NCBI GenBank assembly: GCA_017694945.1
Contig: JADIMA010000031.1
Coordinates: 1 to 46,978 of the forward strand
DNA from: Candidatus Merdivivens pullicola
GTDB taxonomy: Bacteria; Bacteroidota; Bacteroidia; Bacteroidales; UBA932
DNA: 46,978 bases
Direction of reading: 5' to 3'
Both the position numbers and the translations under genes were made by a program. The notes beneath the pieces were generated by a model. It was not told the DNA's origin and did not search any database. It saw only the letters and a program-made list of their open reading frames with translations. How positions within the stretch are numbered: the stretch's first letter is position 1; every line of letters starts with the position of its first letter. Shown piece by piece: positions 1-8,167 of the stretch.

Positions 1-2
1 TC

Positions 3-1112
3 GGTGCGTCAAGGGTGCGCGACCTGTTCAAGCAAGCCAAGGAAAAGGCGCCGTGCATCGTTTTCATCGACGAGATAGATGCGATAGGGCGTGCCCGCAG
101 CAAGAATGGAGGGTTCTCCGGCAATGATGAAAGAGAAAATACTCTCAATCAGTTGCTTACCGAAATGGACGGTTTCGGGACGAACTCGGGCGTAATCATC
201 CTTGCGGCTACAAACCGTGTTGACATACTTGACAAGGCCCTGATGAGAGCGGGGCGTTTCGACCGTCAGATTACGGTTGATCTTCCGGAACTTTCGGACA
301 GGGTGGAACTTTTTAAGGTACACACGCGCAAATTGAAGATCGCTTCCGATTTCGATCCGGATTTCTTTGCAAAGCAGACTCCGGGATTTTCAGGCGCGGA
401 CATCGCAAATATCTGTAACGAGGCGGCCTTGATAGCGGCACGCAAGTCAAAGCAGGCTATAGAGAAACAGGATTTTCTGGATGCCATAGACAGGGTCGTG
501 GGCGGTTTGGAGCGCAAGAGCCTTGTAATGACCCAGGAGCAGAAAAAGGCCACTGCATACCATGAGGCCGGACATGCCATGGTGCACTGGATGCTGCCTA
601 AGGCCGATACAGTGCTGAAAGTCACGATTATTCCGAGAGGCAACAGTCTCGGCGCGACTTGGTTCCTTCCGGATGAAAGGCATACCCGTTCCAGAACTGA
701 AATGCTGGACGAGATGACGACTCTCGTGGCAGGAAGGGTCGGAGAGAAGATATTCACCGGCGAACTGTCAACCGGAGCGGCAAACGACCTTGACCGTGCG
801 ACGAGCATGGCTTACAATATGATAATGGTTTACGGCATGGGTGAGTCCGTACCAAACCTGTCGTATTACGGTCTCATATCCAATGGCAACATATGTACGA
901 AGCCGTTCAGTGACAAGACGGCCGATGAAATCGACAAGGAAGTCAGGAAGATGGTCGATGATGCCATGGACAGGGCCGAGTCGATTCTGACTGCCGGGCG
1001 CGACAAATTTGTAAGGCTGGCCGAACTGCTTTACGAGAAAGAGGTTATCTTTGCTGAAGATATAGAGTCCGTACTCGGGCCCAAAGTGAAAACGGAAGAA
1101 GTGCCACAGTAA
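3..1112 (+). CDS. ftsH: ATP-dependent zinc metalloprotease FtsH (5' truncated by window start)
   Basis: This is the C-terminal part of the membrane-bound AAA+ protease FtsH, which unfolds and degrades membrane and short-lived cytosolic proteins at the inner membrane. The reading frame is already open at position 3 (GASRVRDLF, typical of FtsH just before Walker B), so the gene begins outside the window and the N-terminal membrane segments and Walker A are not visible. Visible here are Walker B ([11 protein letters not shown]), the second region of homology (ATNRVDILD...RAGRFDR), the zinc motif HEAGH at 561-575 and a downstream Asp ligand in [11 protein letters not shown]. The stop is at 1110-1112. 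cdsA follows after 14 bases on the same strand, so ftsH-cdsA-psd look co-transcribed. No sign of damage; the family call is secure. Confidence 0.97.
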   Translation, partial: GASRVRDLFKQAKEKAPCIVFIDEIDAIGRARSKNGGFSGNDERENTLNQLLTEMDGFGTNSGVIILAATNRVDILDKALMRAGRFDRQITVDLPELSDRVELFKVHTRKLKIASDFDPDFFAKQTPGFSGADIANICNEAALIAARKSKQAIEKQDFLDAIDRVVGGLERKSLVMTQEQKKATAYHEAGHAMVHWMLPKADTVLKVTIIPRGNSLGATWFLPDERHTRSRTEMLDEMTTLVAGRVGEKIFTGELSTGAANDLDRATSMAYNMIMVYGMGESVPNLSYYGLISNGNICTKPFSDKTADEIDKEVRKMVDDAMDRAESILTAGRDKFVRLAELLYEKEVIFAEDIESVLGPKVKTEEVPQ

Positions 1113-1126
1113 AAACGACAGTCAGG

Positions 1127-1963
1127 ATGAACAATACTTTGAAAAGGACGATTACCGGAGCAGGCATTGTCGGAGCCATAATGGCTTCGCTCATTGTCAG
1201 CGAATATGTGTTCGTCCCGGTAATGCTTTTTGCAATGATTGTCTGTCTTGCCGAGTTTTACAGGATGACGGTGCCCGGTAAGTTCAGGGCTGCCAAGTGG
1301 CTGGCTCTCATGGCGGCCGTAATGCTGTTCCTGTTCACTTACCTTCACATGTCTTTCCCTTATTATGTGAGCATCAAATTGATCCTGCTTGCAGTGATTC
1401 CTCTGGTAGTAATCCTGATAGCGAGCCTGTACATACACGATGCCGATGATTTTGACAGTGTTGCCTATCTGTTTACGTCCCAGGTCTATATAGCCCTGCC
1501 GTTTGTGTCGATGAACATGGTCGTCTTTGATGATTTCGGCAATTTCAACGGCTCCGTACTGGCCGGGTTTTTCATACTCCTTTGGGCTTCGGATGTAGGG
1601 GCATATCTTTTCGGAATGGCTTTCGGACAGAAGCACGGTCATAAACTTTTCCCGTCGATTTCGCCGAAGAAATCCTGGGAAGGAGTGTGGGGCGGGCTTT
1701 TTACCGCTGTTATTGCAGGCGTGGCTCTGAAACTGCTGGATATTTTTGATTTTCCGTGGTGGGCTGTCGTATGCCTGACTTTGCTCATTTTTGTTTTCAG
1801 CATTTTCGGGGACCTCGTGGAATCGAAATTAAAACGGCATTCCGGTGTCAAGGACTCCGGGAACATCCTGCCCGGACACGGAGGCATGCTTGACCGTTTT
1901 GACGGGGCGCTGCTTGCCTTTCCCGTAGCCACGATATTCCTGATAGTTTTTAATTTCATTTAG
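1127..1963 (+). CDS. cdsA: Phosphatidate cytidylyltransferase CdsA
   Basis: This integral membrane enzyme makes CDP-diacylglycerol from phosphatidic acid and CTP, the branch point for phospholipid synthesis. The 278-residue length is normal. The N-terminal two thirds is a series of hydrophobic segments. The family signature is in the C-terminal third: SPKKSWEGVWGG, then ESKLKRHSGVKDSG followed by LPGHGGMLDRFD (about 1810-1905), with the conserved KR, KD, HGG and DR-D residues. It lies 14 bases after ftsH and 3 bases before psd, so the enzyme making CDP-DAG is next to the one that finishes phosphatidylethanolamine. The intermediate enzyme PssA is encoded at 22198-22968. The start was chosen as the first ATG after ftsH that gives a full hydrophobic N-terminus. 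Confidence 0.96.
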   Translation: MNNTLKRTITGAGIVGAIMASLIVSEYVFVPVMLFAMIVCLAEFYRMTVPGKFRAAKWLALMAAVMLFLFTYLHMSFPYYVSIKLILLAVIPLVVILIASLYIHDADDFDSVAYLFTSQVYIALPFVSMNMVVFDDFGNFNGSVLAGFFILLWASDVGAYLFGMAFGQKHGHKLFPSISPKKSWEGVWGGLFTAVIAGVALKLLDIFDFPWWAVVCLTLLIFVFSIFGDLVESKLKRHSGVKDSGNILPGHGGMLDRFDGALLAFPVATIFLIVFNFI

Positions 1964-1966
1964 GCC

Positions 1967-2626
1967 ATGAAAGTACACAGAGACGGTTTCGGAACAATAC
2001 TTGTGAGTTATCTCGGCGTTCTGGCGATATGCGGAAGCATAATATATTTCGTTGACTGCCTGTTTGTGCGCATAATGGCCGGAATCGTGGGACTTGTCCC
2101 CCTCGCTTTTCTGCCTTATTTTTTCCGTGTGCCCAAAAGGAAGTGCGTGCGTGGAAAGGGCATAGTCACTTCTGCCGCCGATGGCGAAGTCGTAATCATA
2201 CAGAAAGTCTATGAACCGGAGTATCTCAAGAAAGAAGCGTTGAAAATCTCGGTATATATGGATTTCTTCAATGTCCATGTCAATTTCTATCCGTTGTCTG
2301 GACTTGTGACATATTTCAAATATCATCCCGGAAGATATCTGCTGGCGTTCAAGCCGAAGGCTTCGGAGGAAAACGAGCACACTTCGGTTGCAATCAGGTC
2401 TGAAGGCGGTCAGGAGATACTTTTCCGTCAGATAGCAGGTACGTTTGCCCGCCGTATAGTCTGCTATGCCGAAGTAGGCAAGCCTGTCAAGGGGGCGACC
2501 CAATGCGGTATTATCAAGTTCGGTTCCCGTGTAGATGTCTTTCTTCCGGCCGATGCACAGCCTTGTGTGCAGTTGGGCGATAAAGTCAGAGCCTGCGAAA
2601 CAATCATAGCCCGCTTGCATGAATAA
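1967..2626 (+). CDS. psd: Phosphatidylserine decarboxylase family protein (Psd proenzyme)
   Basis: Psd decarboxylates phosphatidylserine to phosphatidylethanolamine. It is made as a proenzyme that self-cleaves before a Ser, which becomes the pyruvoyl cofactor. Here the cleavage motif is KFGSRVDVF, with the break expected between Gly186 and Ser187, giving a beta chain of about 186 residues and an alpha chain of about 33. The 219-residue size matches the short bacterial form rather than the roughly 300-residue E. coli type. Two hydrophobic segments lie near the N-terminus (about residues 10-50), consistent with membrane attachment. The gene starts 3 bases after cdsA. It converges on the aminotransferase gene, with a hairpin between them. 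Family assignment is firm; substrate is inferred from the family and the cdsA neighbour. Confidence 0.94.
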   Translation: MKVHRDGFGTILVSYLGVLAICGSIIYFVDCLFVRIMAGIVGLVPLAFLPYFFRVPKRKCVRGKGIVTSAADGEVVIIQKVYEPEYLKKEALKISVYMDFFNVHVNFYPLSGLVTYFKYHPGRYLLAFKPKASEENEHTSVAIRSEGGQEILFRQIAGTFARRIVCYAEVGKPVKGATQCGIIKFGSRVDVFLPADAQPCVQLGDKVRACETIIARLHE

Positions 2627-2627
2627 A

Positions 2628-2657
2628 AGCGTGCCTTCTACATGGAGAAAGCACGCT
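2628..2657. terminator. Hairpin between convergent psd and aminotransferase genes
   Basis: Arms AGCGTGC (2628-2634) and GCACGCT (2651-2657) pair perfectly. After one mismatch the stem continues with TTCT/AGAA. Read on the minus strand the hairpin is followed by a T-rich TTTTATTC, so it best fits a terminator for the aminotransferase. It may also serve psd, although the plus side has no clear T-run. Confidence 0.65.
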
Positions 2658-2676
2658 GATATGTCCTGTATTTCTG

Positions 2677-3873
2677 TTATTTCCTTCCGGGATACTGCCT
2701 GAGTGCTATTTCAAGGCACTTCATGGCAGCCCTTAGATCTTCTTCTTTCAGAACATAAGCCAGACGTACTTCATCTTTTCCCATGCCCGGAGTCGCATAG
2801 AAGCCGGCTGCCGGCGCAACCATGACCGTCTGTCCTTCGTAATTGAATTCCTGGAGAAGCCATTGTGCGAAACGGTCTCCGTCGTCGATAGGGAGGCGGG
2901 CCATGGTATAGAACGCACCCATAGGCATAGGGCTGAACACGCCTTCCATTTTATTCAGTGCTTCAAGCAGTATATTCCTGCGTTTGATATATTCGTCCTT
3001 GACACTTTTGAAATACTCTTCCGGTGCGTCCAATGCTCCTTCCGAAGCAATCTGGCCGAGTGCCGGGGAGCAGAGCCTTGCCTGGGAGTATCTCAGTGCG
3101 GCGGACATCAGTTCCTTGTTCCTGCTGACCAGGGCTCCGATGCGGACTCCGCACAGGCTGTATCTCTTTGAGACCGAATCCACGAGGATTACATTGTTTT
3201 CGACTCCTTTAAGATACATGCATGAAAAATGAGGCTCTTCGGTGTAGCAGAATTCCCTATATACTTCGTCGGCAATCAGGAAGAGATTGTGTTTGCGGAT
3301 GATTTCTCCGAGTTGTTCGAGTTCTTTTCTGGTATATACCGTGCCTGTCGGATTGCCTGGGTTGCATATGAGTATCGCCTTGGTCTTCGGAGTGATGGCT
3401 TTTTCAAATTCTTCTATAGGAGGGAGGGCGAACCCGTTTTCTATTTTACATGAAATCGGCCTGAATCTGGCGTCGTTCTGCAGCGCAAATGCCGAATAGT
3501 TGGTGTAGAAAGGTTCAAGCACGATGATTTCGTCCTCCGGATTGCATATAATCGATATTGCCATGCTGATGGCCTCGCTGCCTCCGTTGGTTACTATGAT
3601 TTCATCGGGAGTGATGTCTATTCCGATCCTGCGATAGTATTCTGCAAGTTTGTTCCTGTATGAAGGAATGCCTGCCGAATGAGGGTATTCGATGAGTTTC
3701 ATCTCGATGTCCTTCACGGCCTTGATCGCTTCTTTCGGAGACTCTATGTCCGGTTGTCCGATATTGAGGTGGTAAACTTTGATTCCCTTTTTCTTGGCTT
3801 CGTCTGCAAAAGGAACCAGTTTTCTTATTGGTGATGCCGGCATCTGCTCGGCTTTTCTTGAAAGGTTTAACAT
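2677..3873 (-). CDS. Pyridoxal-phosphate-dependent class I/II aminotransferase
   Basis: This 398-residue fold-type I PLP enzyme is of the aspartate/aromatic aminotransferase group and is probably cytosolic. The PLP Lys is K236 in SVSKRYSLCGVRIG. Other class I marks are the CNPGNPTGTVY segment, the ADEVY motif (D202, pairs with the PLP pyridine nitrogen) and a C-terminal EVRLAYVL containing the carboxylate-binding Arg. The N-terminus starts at the enzyme fold with no signal peptide. The ATG lies about 37 bases downstream of a TAAGTTTG box on the minus strand, which supports this start. The amino acid substrate cannot be read from the sequence. The gene stands alone, diverging from the lipoprotein at 3978. 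Confidence 0.92.
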   Translation of the reverse strand: MLNLSRKAEQMPASPIRKLVPFADEAKKKGIKVYHLNIGQPDIESPKEAIKAVKDIEMKLIEYPHSAGIPSYRNKLAEYYRRIGIDITPDEIIVTNGGSEAISMAISIICNPEDEIIVLEPFYTNYSAFALQNDARFRPISCKIENGFALPPIEEFEKAITPKTKAILICNPGNPTGTVYTRKELEQLGEIIRKHNLFLIADEVYREFCYTEEPHFSCMYLKGVENNVILVDSVSKRYSLCGVRIGALVSRNKELMSAALRYSQARLCSPALGQIASEGALDAPEEYFKSVKDEYIKRRNILLEALNKMEGVFSPMPMGAFYTMARLPIDDGDRFAQWLLQEFNYEGQTVMVAPAAGFYATPGMGKDEVRLAYVLKEEDLRAAMKCLEIALRQYPGRK

Positions 3874-3909
3874 CTATCGATAATTTTATATTATTTGAAT
3901 TTTGCAGCG

Positions 3910-3917
3910 CAAACTTA
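3910..3917 (-). promoter_or_regulatory. Bacteroidota -7 box for the aminotransferase gene
   Basis: Read on the minus strand the sequence is TAAGTTTG, a full match to TAnnTTTG. It is placed 37 bases before the ATG at 3873. No TTTG -33 element is evident at the expected distance. Confidence 0.6.
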
Positions 3918-3949
3918 CATAAAAAAAAGAATATTTATAGGGATTTTAA

Positions 3950-3957
3950 TACCTTTG
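3950..3957 (+). promoter_or_regulatory. Bacteroidota -7 box for the lipoprotein gene at 3978
   Basis: TACCTTTG matches TAnnTTTG and ends 20 bases before the ATG at 3978. It sits back to back with the aminotransferase box 3910-3917, so the two genes share a roughly 100-base divergent control region. Confidence 0.65.
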
Positions 3958-3977
3958 CATTCATAAAATTTTATAAT

Positions 3978-5228
3978 ATGCTGACGAAAGGATTTAAACT
4001 GGGTGCGTGCCTTTTTTTCGCCGCTGTATCTGTCGCTGCATGTTCCAGGGGAGAACAGCAGAAATACGCCATGCATCCGTTTGTCGAAAGGGCTGCAAAC
4101 GATACTTCGTGTGTCGAAAACCGGATTCTTTCTTCTTACAGCGATGACAACAGGGACGGTTCGATAGCGATAATCGGCGAGGGAGCCGATGTAATCAGGA
4201 TTGCCGATTATTTTTCCGTTTATGACTCATACGACAATATCAATGCGGCTCATGTGCCGGACGGCATACCGGATTTTGCAGGCGAGGTATTCGATGTACT
4301 GATCGACGATGCCAACGGCCCTTACGGGGGATATGCGAAAGCCGACAATTCATTGTTTCTCCGTGAACTTATTATAAGGAATGCCGTCGCCATGCTTGAC
4401 GGGAAATGCTATGCCAATGCATACGACAAGTCGTGTTCTGCGGTGAAGGCTCCAGCAAAGGCCCTTGTCATACCTTCGGTGTCATATTCGCCTGAAGTGA
4501 TTTCCGACCTGGATACTTTGCTGAACGGGGCGGGGCTAAGGATTCCTGTGGTCTATCCGCCGCTTTCTTCGGTGCGGACGGTGTTTGACATGTTCAAGGA
4601 CATTTCCGGAATAGGCGTCATGGCCGGCCTGGAAGTGGCGGCAAGCGGCGTATATGGGGAACTTTTCCGCGATATCAGCGCCCTTTCGGGATACAGGTCG
4701 CAGGTGCACAATGTGATTTATTCCCCGCAAGGTCTGACTCCCGGCGAGAAAATCAGGAATTTCATTCAGATGTATATCAATTCCGGCTATACCCAGCCTT
4801 TGAATGCCATAATCATAGACGACCTGATGCTGGCCCGTGATATTGATTCGATGTATGCCGCATTGGACAGTATTGTCACCGAGAAAAGCGAGGAGGCCGC
4901 CTTGTATGAAAGCGTGATAGCCGAAGGTTTCCGTTTCATAGACCCGGCCGAATGCATGGCGTCCGAACTTTTCAGGCAGATGAGGGACGCCAATGACATG
5001 GCTCTCAGGATTTCATATCCTAAATGCAACTTCTTCATCACCGTGTTTTCGCCCGAGTTCATGATCGAAAGCGGGAAGGACAGTATCGGCGATGCCTTGA
5101 AGTATGCACGTGCCTATGACGCCGGTCAGAATACTGTGAAAATCGTACACATGACGCGCCGTCATGTCAACTCCCGCGAACTTGCGGAACTCGACTCGAT
5201 AGCGCCTAACCTGCATGTTAATTTTTAA
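3978..5228 (+). CDS. Hypothetical lipoprotein with alpha/beta, binding-protein-like sequence
   Basis: I do not recognise this 416-residue protein. It starts with a lipoprotein signal peptide: two Lys, a hydrophobic stretch and the lipobox VAAC (residues 19-22), so it should be lipid-anchored in the envelope. An earlier in-frame ATG at 3828 exists, but it lies inside the neighbouring aminotransferase gene and upstream of the TACCTTTG box, so ATG 3978 is preferred. The mature part alternates short hydrophobic strands and helices (for example GSIAIIGEGADVIRIADYF, KALVIPSVSYSPEVISDLD and LNAIIIDDLMLARDID). This suggests two Rossmann-like lobes, as in periplasmic binding proteins. That fold idea is inference only. 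The exonuclease gene follows 7 bases later and is probably co-transcribed. Confidence 0.75.
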   Translation: MLTKGFKLGACLFFAAVSVAACSRGEQQKYAMHPFVERAANDTSCVENRILSSYSDDNRDGSIAIIGEGADVIRIADYFSVYDSYDNINAAHVPDGIPDFAGEVFDVLIDDANGPYGGYAKADNSLFLRELIIRNAVAMLDGKCYANAYDKSCSAVKAPAKALVIPSVSYSPEVISDLDTLLNGAGLRIPVVYPPLSSVRTVFDMFKDISGIGVMAGLEVAASGVYGELFRDISALSGYRSQVHNVIYSPQGLTPGEKIRNFIQMYINSGYTQPLNAIIIDDLMLARDIDSMYAALDSIVTEKSEEAALYESVIAEGFRFIDPAECMASELFRQMRDANDMALRISYPKCNFFITVFSPEFMIESGKDSIGDALKYARAYDAGQNTVKIVHMTRRHVNSRELAELDSIAPNLHVNF

Positions 5229-5235
5229 TTCATTG

Positions 5236-5835
5236 ATGGACAATTACAGACATTCGATAACAAAAGAAGAAATCGAAGGGCTTCCTCTGGCTGATTTCAA
5301 TGGAGAGATAGTGATAATAGACAGTCCTGGCAGAAAACTCAATAATGCCGTCAGGTATCTTTCAGGACAGAAAATAATAGGTTTCGATACGGAGACAAAG
5401 CCTAATTTTGTCCCCGGGGAACGGAGGAACCATGTGGCCCTGCTGCAGTTGTCCGGGAGGGACAGGGTTTATCTTTTCCGGACATGTTCCATGGGGCTTG
5501 ATGAAAAAGTCGCTTCGCTTCTTTCCGATGAAAACATATTGAAGGTAGGTGCTGCTGTCAAGGACGATATAAACGGTCTGTGCAGATTAAGGAATTTTAT
5601 ACCCGGAGCTTTCGTGGATCTGCAATCCATGGTGAAACAATACGGTATAACTGATCTCAGCGTGAAGAAGATGGCGGCAATTGTTCTGGGCGTAAAAGTT
5701 TCAAAGGCCCAGAGGCTTACCAACTGGGAGGCAGGGGAACTTACTGAAGCCCAGGCCAAGTATGCGGCCATAGATGCGTGGGTGTGCAGGGAGATATATA
5801 TGCGTTTGGGTAAAAACGACAATTCAAATCACTGA
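5236..5835 (+). CDS. DEDDy 3'-5' exonuclease domain protein
   Basis: This 199-residue cytosolic protein is essentially a single DnaQ/RNase D-like 3'-5' exonuclease domain. The metal-binding residues are readable: IGFDTETKP (D51, E53) for motif I, VGAAVKDDINGL for motif II, and YAAIDAW (Y-x3-D) for motif III, which puts it in the DEDDy subclass close to the WRN/RNase D exonuclease domain. It has no HRDC or other accessory domain, as is usual for the short Bacteroidota members. I chose ATG 5236; an upstream ATG at 5215 would overlap the lipoprotein gene by 14 bases and adds only seven residues. The rRNA methyltransferase gene begins 5 bases after its stop, suggesting an RNA-processing link. Substrate (DNA or RNA) is not decided by the sequence. 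Confidence 0.9.
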   Translation: MDNYRHSITKEEIEGLPLADFNGEIVIIDSPGRKLNNAVRYLSGQKIIGFDTETKPNFVPGERRNHVALLQLSGRDRVYLFRTCSMGLDEKVASLLSDENILKVGAAVKDDINGLCRLRNFIPGAFVDLQSMVKQYGITDLSVKKMAAIVLGVKVSKAQRLTNWEAGELTEAQAKYAAIDAWVCREIYMRLGKNDNSNH

Positions 5836-5840
5836 ACGGT

Positions 5841-7034
5841 ATGATTAAAGTTTTTCTTAAAAAGGGCCGGGAAGAATCGCTGATGAGGTTTCATCCGTGG
5901 GTGTTTTCCGGGGCGATAGCAGAAATAAAAGGCAGTCCTTCCGAAGGTGACGTGGTGGCAGTATATGCTTCCGACGGGTCTTTTATGGCATTCGGGCATT
6001 ATCAGATAGGTACTATCGCAATCAGGATTTTAAGTTACGAAGAAGATGTCCTTATGCCGGATTTCTGGGAAAGGCGCATCCGTGCGGCTTATCTGATGAG
6101 GGAGAAAGTCGGCCTTGTCGGAAATCCTGAAACGGATTGTTACCGTTTGGTGCATGGTGAAGGCGACCTGCTGCCCGGACTGGTGGTAGATTATTATGGC
6201 GGCGTGTGCGTGTTGCAGGCGCATTCCGCCGGAATGTTCAGGGCCAGGCTGCGTATAGCGGAAGCATTGCGGAAGGTTTATGGCGATTCGCTGCTGGCAG
6301 TCTATGACAAGAGTTCGGCGACCGTCCCTTTCAAGGCAGGCCTTGAGCCTGTTGACGGTTATCTGTATATCAGAGACGGGTTTTCCGACAAAGGTTTTTC
6401 GGTGCTGGAAAACGGGCATAAGTTTTATGTGAATTGGAAGGAAGGGCAGAAAACGGGTTTCTTTCTTGACCAGCGGGAAAACAGGGCTCTTGTCGGCAGG
6501 TATGCTTCAGGAAAAAACGTTTTGAACCTTTTCTGCTATACCGGAGGCTTTTCCATATATGCATTGGCGGCGGGGGCGGAAAAAGTCGTTTCCGTTGACA
6601 GTTCGCGCAGGGCTGTATCTTCGCTCGGGGATAATATATCGCTCAACGGTTTTAATGACGGAAGGCATATTTCCGTGTGCGCCGACGCAATGGATTATCT
6701 GAAAAAGATTCCTGAAAACGAATATGATCTGATTGTCGTGGATCCTCCTGCTTTCGCCAAGCACAGGGGGGCGTTGAGGAATGCATTGAGGGCTTACCAG
6801 AGACTCAATGCGGATGCCATCTCAAAGGTAGCCCAGGGAGGGCTTGTCTTTACTTTCAGTTGTTCACAGGCAGTAAGCAGGGAGGCGTTCGCGCTTGCCG
6901 TGTTCTCCGCCGCCGCTGAAACCGGCAGGGCGGTGCGTATCCTTGACAGGATGAACCAGCCGTCCGATCATGCGGTGAATATTTACCATCCCGAGGGAGA
7001 ATATTTGAAAGGATTGCTGCTTTATGTAGAATAA
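5841..7034 (+). CDS. rlmI: RlmI-type class I SAM-dependent 23S rRNA methyltransferase
   Basis: A 397-residue cytosolic protein built like E. coli RlmI, which makes m5C1962 in 23S rRNA. The N-terminal PUA-like domain carries the family's opening KKGREESLMRFHPWVFSGAI. A linker follows, then a Rossmann methyltransferase domain. The latter shows FLDQRENR, the SAM-binding loop NLFCYTGGFSIYAL, an acidic strand end SVDSS, the catalytic-loop motif DLIVVDPPAFAK and a Cys-containing FSCSQAVS segment, as expected of m5C enzymes using a Cys. Its length agrees with the family. It follows the exonuclease gene by 5 bases. The gene symbol is by family resemblance; the precise target base is inferred. Confidence 0.9.
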   Translation: MIKVFLKKGREESLMRFHPWVFSGAIAEIKGSPSEGDVVAVYASDGSFMAFGHYQIGTIAIRILSYEEDVLMPDFWERRIRAAYLMREKVGLVGNPETDCYRLVHGEGDLLPGLVVDYYGGVCVLQAHSAGMFRARLRIAEALRKVYGDSLLAVYDKSSATVPFKAGLEPVDGYLYIRDGFSDKGFSVLENGHKFYVNWKEGQKTGFFLDQRENRALVGRYASGKNVLNLFCYTGGFSIYALAAGAEKVVSVDSSRRAVSSLGDNISLNGFNDGRHISVCADAMDYLKKIPENEYDLIVVDPPAFAKHRGALRNALRAYQRLNADAISKVAQGGLVFTFSCSQAVSREAFALAVFSAAAETGRAVRILDRMNQPSDHAVNIYHPEGEYLKGLLLYVE

Positions 7035-7057
7035 GTGTAGAATAAGGGGCCGCAAAT

Positions 7058-7088
7058 TTTGGAAATACGAAAAATTGTCCTATCTTTG
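7058..7088 (+). promoter_or_regulatory. Consensus Bacteroidota promoter for tRNA-Cys
   Basis: TTTG (7058-7061), a 19-base spacer and TATCTTTG (7081-7088) form one of the two best -33/-7 promoters in the window. The tRNA starts 13 bases after the -7 box, leaving a leader of only a few bases. Confidence 0.85.
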
Positions 7089-7101
7089 CATTCCCAATCA
7101 A

Positions 7102-7172
7102 GGTGCTATGGCCGAGTGGTTAGGCAATGGTCTGCAAAACCATGTACAGCAGTTCGATTCTGCTTGGCACCT
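7102..7172 (+). tRNA. tRNA-Cys (anticodon GCA)
   Basis: A full cloverleaf can be drawn. The acceptor stem is GGTGCTA with TGGCACC (7 pairs, one T-G). The D arm is GCC/GGC, and the anticodon stem ATGGT/ACCAT holds the loop CTGCAAA with anticodon GCA. The variable loop has four bases, and the T arm AGCAG/CTGCT encloses TTCGATT. The discriminator base is T at 7172. CCA is not encoded. A T-rich stretch follows at 7173-7183 and may end transcription. Confidence 0.97.
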
Positions 7173-7243
7173 CTTCTTTTTTAACTCCCCTTGTGTTAGA
7201 AATGCTGCAAGTGCGCGCCGGTGCGGAAATGCCGGATGTGCAG

Positions 7244-8095
7244 TCATTCGATTCCTCCGAGTTGTTTTAAAGTGCTGTCGCTGCAAATCTTGTCGATGAT
7301 TTTGGTGACTATCCCGTATAGCGGGGCTTCTTCCCTGTAATCGGCGGGAGCCATGAAGTTGACACGTTTCTGCCTGAACAGTTTGCGGGCGGTGGCCTCT
7401 TTGTCTTTGTTGGCCGGGTTGTAGGTGGCTATTGAGTGTCCTCCGAACATTTTTACTATTTTCATGCAGGGAACGTCCGTTTCTCCGTCGCCGATATAAA
7501 TCATGTTGCTGAAAGGTATTCTTTTGCGGTCGTCCGCCCAACTCTCATTTACAAGCACGGCATCGGCAACGCTCAGGATGCCCTTGTTGATTTTGAAGAT
7601 GAACTGGGTCTTTCCGGTATAGTCAACTGCTACTGCCGGCCAGATGGCATCGCCGTTTTCATCGTACATGAATGAGCAGGCGAATATTTTCTTGAACTCC
7701 CCGGCGATTTCGCTGCCTTCAATCATTTCGGCAAGTCCGGACGAGTTGATGTAGTGCTCGACTATGACGCCTTTGGTCTTACCGTAGTCGTTGATCTTCC
7801 TGAACCATTCCTTCACCCCTTTGAACAGTTCTACCTTGCTGCCGAATTCGCGGAATGCCTCGCGGCGCAGTTTCATTCCGCTCGCTTTTGCCGCGTCGAA
7901 CATCTGTTTCATGTAACTAAGCACGTCGCTGGCATCCTGGCCGGAAGCGATCCTGTTGCTTTCCTCCCAGAATTCCATTGGTGAAAATCCTACTGATTGT
8001 ATGAAACCGAATTCCTGCATGTTGCCGGGTGAAAGAGTCCCGTCGAAATCGTATATGAGGGCCACGATCGGCCGTTTGTTTCTTTTCATCTTCAT
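7244..8095 (-). CDS. HAD-superfamily hydrolase
   Basis: A 283-residue cytosolic haloacid dehalogenase-type hydrolase, probably a phosphatase. Motif I is YDFDGTLS (nucleophile D16, acid/base D18) and the late motif is YIGDGETDVPCM, with the paired acidic residues that hold Mg2+. The cap insertion between them is long and includes HYINSSGLAEMIEG (the Ser/Thr motif II neighbourhood) and a segment IWPAVAVDYTGKTQFIFK that I associate with a conserved, uncharacterised Bacteroidales family. The substrate is unknown. It is transcribed toward tRNA-Cys, with 71 bases between the two, and is divergent from the acyl-CoA synthetase gene. I found no exact TAnnTTTG box in front of it; a poly-A run lies there instead. 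Confidence 0.88.
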   Translation of the reverse strand: MKMKRNKRPIVALIYDFDGTLSPGNMQEFGFIQSVGFSPMEFWEESNRIASGQDASDVLSYMKQMFDAAKASGMKLRREAFREFGSKVELFKGVKEWFRKINDYGKTKGVIVEHYINSSGLAEMIEGSEIAGEFKKIFACSFMYDENGDAIWPAVAVDYTGKTQFIFKINKGILSVADAVLVNESWADDRKRIPFSNMIYIGDGETDVPCMKIVKMFGGHSIATYNPANKDKEATARKLFRQKRVNFMAPADYREEAPLYGIVTKIIDKICSDSTLKQLGGIE

Positions 8096-8134
8096 TCTTT
8101 TTCATTCAGACTTTAAAATTACAAAAAAAAAACG

Positions 8135-8142
8135 TATTATTG
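8135..8142 (+). promoter_or_regulatory. Possible -7 box for the acyl-CoA synthetase gene
   Basis: TATTATTG differs from TAnnTTTG at one position. It lies 25 bases before the ATG at 8168, in the AT-rich gap between the divergent HAD and acyl-CoA synthetase genes. Weak candidate. Confidence 0.35.
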
Positions 8143-8167
8143 CATATATTACTAAAAATCGTGTTTT

